Below, in pieces: positions 60,358-64,000 of a stretch of 64,000 nt of DNA. The position numbers and the translations under genes were made by a program. Origin of the DNA: JADJYF01 sp965278995 (GTDB lineage Bacteria > Pseudomonadota > Gammaproteobacteria > Ga0077536). Each line of letters opens with the position of its first letter. The first letter of the stretch is position 1. Under the pieces are notes generated by a model. It was given only the letters and a program-made list of their open reading frames with translations. It had not been told where the DNA came from and ran no database searches. The DNA lies in assembly GCA_965278995.1 (NCBI GenBank), contig OZ257136.1, forward strand, positions 2,480,001 through 2,544,000, given 5' to 3'.

Positions 60358-61512
60358 TCAAGCTCGCGCAACGATCAAACCGGTCTGCAGCGGCTGGCGC
60401 GTGGCGACGACGCGCGAACTGCGAAAGCCGGCCACGCGCAGCATGCCGGCGAGTTCTGCCGCCGAACGGGGCCGCCCGCTACGCATTGCCAGCAGGTAGA
60501 AACCGAAGTACGCATGTCCGACGCGGGTCGCGGCCGGCGCTGCGGCCATCGGCTCGGCCAGCAACAGCGTGCCCCCTGTCGGTAATGCCGCATGGGCGGC
60601 ACTCAGCAGCGCCTGCGCCTTGGCGTCATCGTGGTCGTGGATGACGCGAACCAGCGAGATCAGATCAGCGCCCGCAGGCAACGGCGAGCGCGCGAAATCG
60701 CCGGCGGTGACCTCACTTCGGCCGGTCAGACCAGCTGCGGCCAGGCGCGCGCGGGCACGTGCCGCGACGCCCGGCAGTTCGAACAAATGCAAGCGCAGGC
60801 GTGGCGCGCGAGCGGCAGCTGCGACCAGAAAACCGCCTTCTCCACCCGCGATATCCAGCAGGCAGGTGTGGCCGTCGAGCGCGTAGGCGTCGAGGATTTC
60901 GCCGGCGACGAGACTCTGCGTGGTGGCCATCAAGGTCGAATACTCGGCCACCTGTTCGGGACCCAGTTCGTCCGCCGACGCGCCACGGCTGTAAGCCCAA
61001 TAGCGACTGAGCGCTGTCGGCAGACGCTCGTCGCGCAGCAGCGCAACCGGATCGGCGAGGTCGCCGTAGAGCACCGCGTGATGGGCAATCATGGCCAGAA
61101 TCGCCGGATCGGCGGCAATGACGGCACCGCGCCAGCCGAGCATGCAGCGGCCGTCGGCGCACCATTCCACCAGGTCGAGTGCCGCCGCGGCCTGCAACAG
61201 GCGCTCGGTCGCCGCCGCCGATAGATTCATTTCGTGAGCCAGCGCAGCGGTTCCGCGTGGACCGTCGACCAGGCGTTCGAACAGATGCAGGCGGACACAG
61301 GCATAGAGGATCTGCGAATAGACGAAACCTGCGCACAAATCGAATACGCTCGCCGCGCGCGCGCGCGCGAACGGTCGGGTCAGGGGAAACGCCGCAGCCC
61401 AGCGGCAGAATCCGGCATGCGCGAGAATGCGGTTCCGCCAGTCGGCAAGGAGCGTCGCCAGGCTGCTGACCGGGCGCTTTCCTGGAGCAACGGGCAACAA
61501 CCCGGTAGACAC
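60358..61512 (-). CDS. crtF: Hydroxyneurosporene O-methyltransferase CrtF
   Basis: SAM-dependent carotenoid methyltransferase of about 384 residues in the spheroidene/spirilloxanthin pathway. The N-terminal helical domain includes FDLCAGFVYSQILYACVRLH and LVDGPRGTAALAHEMNLSAA. The SAM site is LLDIAGGEGGFLVAAAARAP, and ISLVRVIHDHDD and AELAGMLRVAGFRSSRVV follow. Start: GTG 61512 or TTG 61518, both 10-17 nt after the crtE stop with a weak GGCGGG site. The frame runs open through crtE for 180 more codons, which is spurious. Confidence 0.92.
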   Translation of the reverse strand: MSTGLLPVAPGKRPVSSLATLLADWRNRILAHAGFCRWAAAFPLTRPFARARAASVFDLCAGFVYSQILYACVRLHLFERLVDGPRGTAALAHEMNLSAAATERLLQAAAALDLVEWCADGRCMLGWRGAVIAADPAILAMIAHHAVLYGDLADPVALLRDERLPTALSRYWAYSRGASADELGPEQVAEYSTLMATTQSLVAGEILDAYALDGHTCLLDIAGGEGGFLVAAAARAPRLRLHLFELPGVAARARARLAAAGLTGRSEVTAGDFARSPLPAGADLISLVRVIHDHDDAKAQALLSAAHAALPTGGTLLLAEPMAAAPAATRVGHAYFGFYLLAMRSGRPRSAAELAGMLRVAGFRSSRVVATRQPLQTGLIVARA

Positions 61513-61528
61513 CGTCAAGTGCCCGCCA

Positions 61529-62398
61529 TCACGCCGCGCGGTGCCGGGCCTCGCGCGGAATGAAACGCTGCGCTTCGGCATAGAGCAACCGGCGCAGTGC
61601 TTTCGCGCCGGGACACGGCGGAATACTGTGAATAGCGCTCTCGACCAGGTGCTCGAGGCGTTTCTTCGCCGCCAACACCCCGTAGCGGCGGGCGATGCTC
61701 GGCCGCTGGTGAAATTCGTCCTGACCGACAGGTTTACCCAGCGTGGCAACGTCACCGGCAACGTCGAGAATATCGTCAGCGACCTGGAAAGCCTCGCCGA
61801 TGCAGGCGCCGACACGCAGCCAGGACCACGGCTCGTAACCGGCCGCAATCGCGCCAGCCGCAGTGGCAGCGGCGAACAGCGAACCGGTTTTGGCCCGTTC
61901 GTAATCGGCGATGTCGATTTCCGGCTCGCTTTCCCAGGCCTGCCCGGCAACGACGCCGGTGGGTCCGCCGACGGCATCCGCAATGATTCCAAGCAGCGCG
62001 GCCAGCCGCGCCGGCTGCAACGTCGCTGCGCGCGCCAGCGTCTGGAACGCACCGACGATCAATGCATCGCCAGCGAGTACCGCCAAATCTTCACCGAAAG
62101 CGACGTGTACCGTCGGTTTGCCACGGCGCAGCCCGGCATCGTCGAAACACGGGAGGTCGTCGTGGACCAGTGAGGCACAATGCAGCAGCTCGATCGCAGC
62201 GGCAGCGGCGTCAGCGAGTTCGGGCGCATCGTCGCCGCAGGCCAGCGCGACGGCGATGCACAGGCGTGGCCGCACCCGGGCACCACCCGGAAAGACGGCA
62301 TAATCGAGCGCATTCGCCAGTCGCGGGGGACAACCGCGGCCGCTGCTGGCCGCCAGCGCTTGCGTCAATGCCGTTTCGATGCGTTGCCTGGGATCCAT
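61529..62398 (-). CDS. crtE: Geranylgeranyl diphosphate synthase CrtE
   Basis: Trans-prenyltransferase of 289 residues supplying GGPP to carotenoids and the phytyl tail. The first Asp-rich motif is LVHDDLPCFDDAGLRRG, and the second is AFQVADDILDV. The start ATG at 62398 has GGAGG 6 nt upstream; the frame is open further but without an RBS. It heads the crtEF-bchCXYZ-puf superoperon, with PpsR boxes 29-80 nt upstream. Confidence 0.96.
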   Translation of the reverse strand: MDPRQRIETALTQALAASSGRGCPPRLANALDYAVFPGGARVRPRLCIAVALACGDDAPELADAAAAAIELLHCASLVHDDLPCFDDAGLRRGKPTVHVAFGEDLAVLAGDALIVGAFQTLARAATLQPARLAALLGIIADAVGGPTGVVAGQAWESEPEIDIADYERAKTGSLFAAATAAGAIAAGYEPWSWLRVGACIGEAFQVADDILDVAGDVATLGKPVGQDEFHQRPSIARRYGVLAAKKRLEHLVESAIHSIPPCPGAKALRRLLYAEAQRFIPREARHRAA

Positions 62399-62426
62399 GA
62401 GTATCCTCCATGGGTGATCGGCCGAA

Positions 62427-62478
62427 TGTCTAATATAATTTACAATCACGCGCGAGCTAATGTAAACAGATATAGACA
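62427..62478. promoter_or_regulatory. Two PpsR/CrtJ-type boxes between crtE and crtD
   Basis: TGTCTAATATAATTTACA (62427-62444) and TGTAAACAGATATAGACA (62461-62478) both satisfy TGT-N12-ACA, with centres 34 bp apart. They lie in an AT-rich 106-nt divergent promoter region, so one pair could control both crtE and crtD. Confidence 0.8.
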
Positions 62479-62504
62479 CTAATCCGGTCAGGAGTCAAAG
62501 CGCA

Positions 62505-64000
62505 ATGTCGTCGATCGCTGCATCCAGCCCGAGTCCCATCGTCATCGTCGGCGCCGGTGTGGGGGGACTGGTCGCAGCCGGTGAGCTGTCGCGCTCCGGT
62601 CGCGAGGTTCTGGTGTTGGAACGCGCTGCCTGCGCCGGCGGGAAACTGCGCAGCATCGAGCTGGCTGGCGTACCGATAGACGCCGGGCCGACTGTCTTCA
62701 CAATGCGCCCGCTGTTCGAAGATATTTTCGCCGCCGGAGGTCAATCGTTGGGTGCGGAGCTGGCGCTGACACCGCTGGCAGTGCTCGCGCGCCATGCCTG
62801 GAGCGGCGGCGCGCGCCTCGATCTCCACGCCGACAGCGCACAGACCGAAACAGCCATTGGCGAGTTTGCCGGTGCTGGCGAAGCGCGTGCGTATCGACGC
62901 TTCCATCGCGATGCGCGGGCCATCTACGCGACGCTCGAACGTGCCTATCTGCTGACGGAGAAACCGACCCCTTTCTCGCTCGCCATGCGCCTCGGATGGC
63001 GACGATTGCCGGAGCTATGGCGTATCCGACCGTTCGCAACTTTGTGGCGCGCGCTCGGTGACTATTTCAAGGATGCACGGCTGCGCCAGCTGTTCGGCCG
63101 CTATGCGACCTACGTCGGTTCTTCGCCATTCAGCGCACCTGCTACTTTGATGCTGATTGCCGATGTCGAGCAATCCGGCGTGTGGCGCGTTGAAGGCGGC
63201 ATGCAGCGCCTGAGTGTTGCGCTCGAACGTCTGGCGCGGGCACAAGGCGCGCGTTTTCGCTATTCATGCGAAGTGCAGTCGATTGTCAGCGACAACGGTC
63301 GCGTATGTGCCGTTGAGCTCGCCGATGGCGAGCGGATTTCAACCAACACTGTGCTGGCAAACGCCGACGCAGCTGCGCTCGCCGCGGGTCATTTCGGCGC
63401 CGCTGCCGCGCGAGTCGCGGCGCCGCTGCCCGCAGCGAAGCGCTCGCTGTCAGCCATGACCTGGGTCATGCGCGCTCAGGTCAGCGGCTTTCCGCTACAC
63501 CATCACACGGTGTTTTTCGGTGATGACTACGCACGCGAATTTACCGATCTGTTTGTCGAGCGCCGTCTGCCTCGGGTGCCGACTGTCTATATCTGTGCTC
63601 AGGATCGTGGCGACGCGACGGCCACACCAGGCGCAGCCGAAAGCCTGTTCTGTTTGATCAATGCGCCGGCCGACGGCGACTCTCGACACTACGATCGCAG
63701 AATCGTCGAGGCCGCAACTGCAACGATGCGCGCGCGGCTCGCCGACTGCGGCCTGACGCTTGCCATCGATACCACTGCGGTGACTACGCCGGCGGATTTT
63801 CATGCCCTGTTTCCGGCCACCGGCGGTGCGCTTTATGGTTGCGCACAGCACGGTTGGCGAGCGTCGTTTCAGCGACCGCCGGCAACGACATCGCTGCGCG
63901 GACTTTATCTTGCCGGCGGCAGCACGCATCCTGGCGCCGGTCTGCCAATGGCGGCGATCTCGGGGCGTCTCGCAGCCTGGCGCATCGCGCGCGATCTTGG
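62505..64000 (+). CDS. crtD: Methoxyneurosporene dehydrogenase (carotenoid 3,4-desaturase) CrtD, 3' end beyond window
   Basis: FAD-dependent carotenoid desaturase, translated by hand from ATG 62505 (AGGAG about 10 nt upstream) and open to the right edge, about 498 residues visible. The FAD motif is VIVGAGVGGLVAAGELSRSG, then AGGKLRSIELAGVPIDAGPT. The C-terminal FAD segment is LYLAGGSTHPGAGLPMAAIS followed by GRLAAWRIARDLG, so only a few residues are missing. The divergent pairing with crtE and the presence of crtF favour CrtD over CrtI. Confidence 0.9.
   Translation, partial: MSSIAASSPSPIVIVGAGVGGLVAAGELSRSGREVLVLERAACAGGKLRSIELAGVPIDAGPTVFTMRPLFEDIFAAGGQSLGAELALTPLAVLARHAWSGGARLDLHADSAQTETAIGEFAGAGEARAYRRFHRDARAIYATLERAYLLTEKPTPFSLAMRLGWRRLPELWRIRPFATLWRALGDYFKDARLRQLFGRYATYVGSSPFSAPATLMLIADVEQSGVWRVEGGMQRLSVALERLARAQGARFRYSCEVQSIVSDNGRVCAVELADGERISTNTVLANADAAALAAGHFGAAAARVAAPLPAAKRSLSAMTWVMRAQVSGFPLHHHTVFFGDDYAREFTDLFVERRLPRVPTVYICAQDRGDATATPGAAESLFCLINAPADGDSRHYDRRIVEAATATMRARLADCGLTLAIDTTAVTTPADFHALFPATGGALYGCAQHGWRASFQRPPATTSLRGLYLAGGSTHPGAGLPMAAISGRLAAWRIARDL

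Noticed and set aside
61513..62052. 180-codon N-terminal extension of crtF
   Set aside because: It lies over crtE in another frame and is Arg/Ser/Pro-rich; CrtF similarity begins after the crtE stop.
1..64000. tRNA, rRNA or CRISPR elements
   Set aside because: I saw no cloverleaf with a conserved T-loop, no rRNA-like stretch, and no regularly spaced direct repeats anywhere in the window.

Overview
The window is a GC-rich bacterial chromosome segment. It carries a nearly complete Pseudomonas/Vibrio-style polar flagellar regulon (about 1-38.5 kb), a small accessory stretch (about 38.4-48.2 kb) and the right-hand part of a bacteriochlorophyll photosynthesis gene cluster (about 48.3-64 kb). FleQ-FleSR regulators, FlhF/FlhG, CheV, CheZ, type-II (PufLM) reaction-centre genes and a tetrahaem PufC together point to a motile, phototrophic Proteobacterium, most likely a Gammaproteobacterium (purple or aerobic anoxygenic). 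Species cannot be read from the sequence.

Flagellar region. Nearly all genes lie on the minus strand, so transcription runs right to left: flgB-C-D-E-F-G-H-I, flgJ-K-L, a small fliT-like ORF, fleQ, fleS-fleR, fliE-F-G-H-I-J, fliK, fliL-M-N-O-P-Q-R-flhB-flhA-flhF-flhG-fliA-cheY-cheZ. flgA, flgM, flgN and a PilZ protein are on the plus strand to the right of cheV. Six minus-24/minus-12 (sigma54) elements, all GG-N10-GC and 33-59 nt before a start codon, precede fliL, fliK, fleS, flgJ, flgB and flgA. A sigma28-like element precedes flgM. This fits the hierarchy FleQ+sigma54, then FleSR, then FleR+sigma54, then FliA, with FlgM as anti-sigma factor. The filament genes (fliC, fliD, fliS) and motAB are not in the window. 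A plus-strand UDP-glucuronate decarboxylase gene, apparently with a CTG start, splits fliK from fliJ.

Accessory region. Three coupled minus-strand genes encode an ArsS-type radical SAM protein and the two 'rSAM/selenodomain-associated' transferases. They are followed by an acyl-CoA ligase, a 4.0-kb island (acyl-CoA dehydrogenase-like flavoprotein and a double carboxymuconolactone-decarboxylase-fold protein, with about 1 kb of non-coding DNA), and an FAD-linked oxidase. The island lies between two 64-nt structured repeats in inverted orientation. Both repeats share an identical 28-nt loop, while five base pairs of their 18-nt stem arms have changed in a compensatory way. This is the most unusual feature of the window.

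Photosynthesis region. A TTG-start glutamyl-tRNA reductase homologue, a membrane histidine kinase and an OmpR-type regulator are on the plus strand. They converge on the classic superoperon crtE-crtF-bchC-X-Y-Z-pufQ-B-A-L-M-C on the minus strand. crtD is divergent from crtE and runs off the right edge. TGT-N12-ACA (PpsR/CrtJ-type) boxes sit in the crtE/crtD and crtF/bchC gaps. Strong intercistronic hairpins lie between pufQ and pufB and between pufA and pufL. The genes together supply carotenoid and late bacteriochlorophyll a synthesis, LH1 and the reaction centre.
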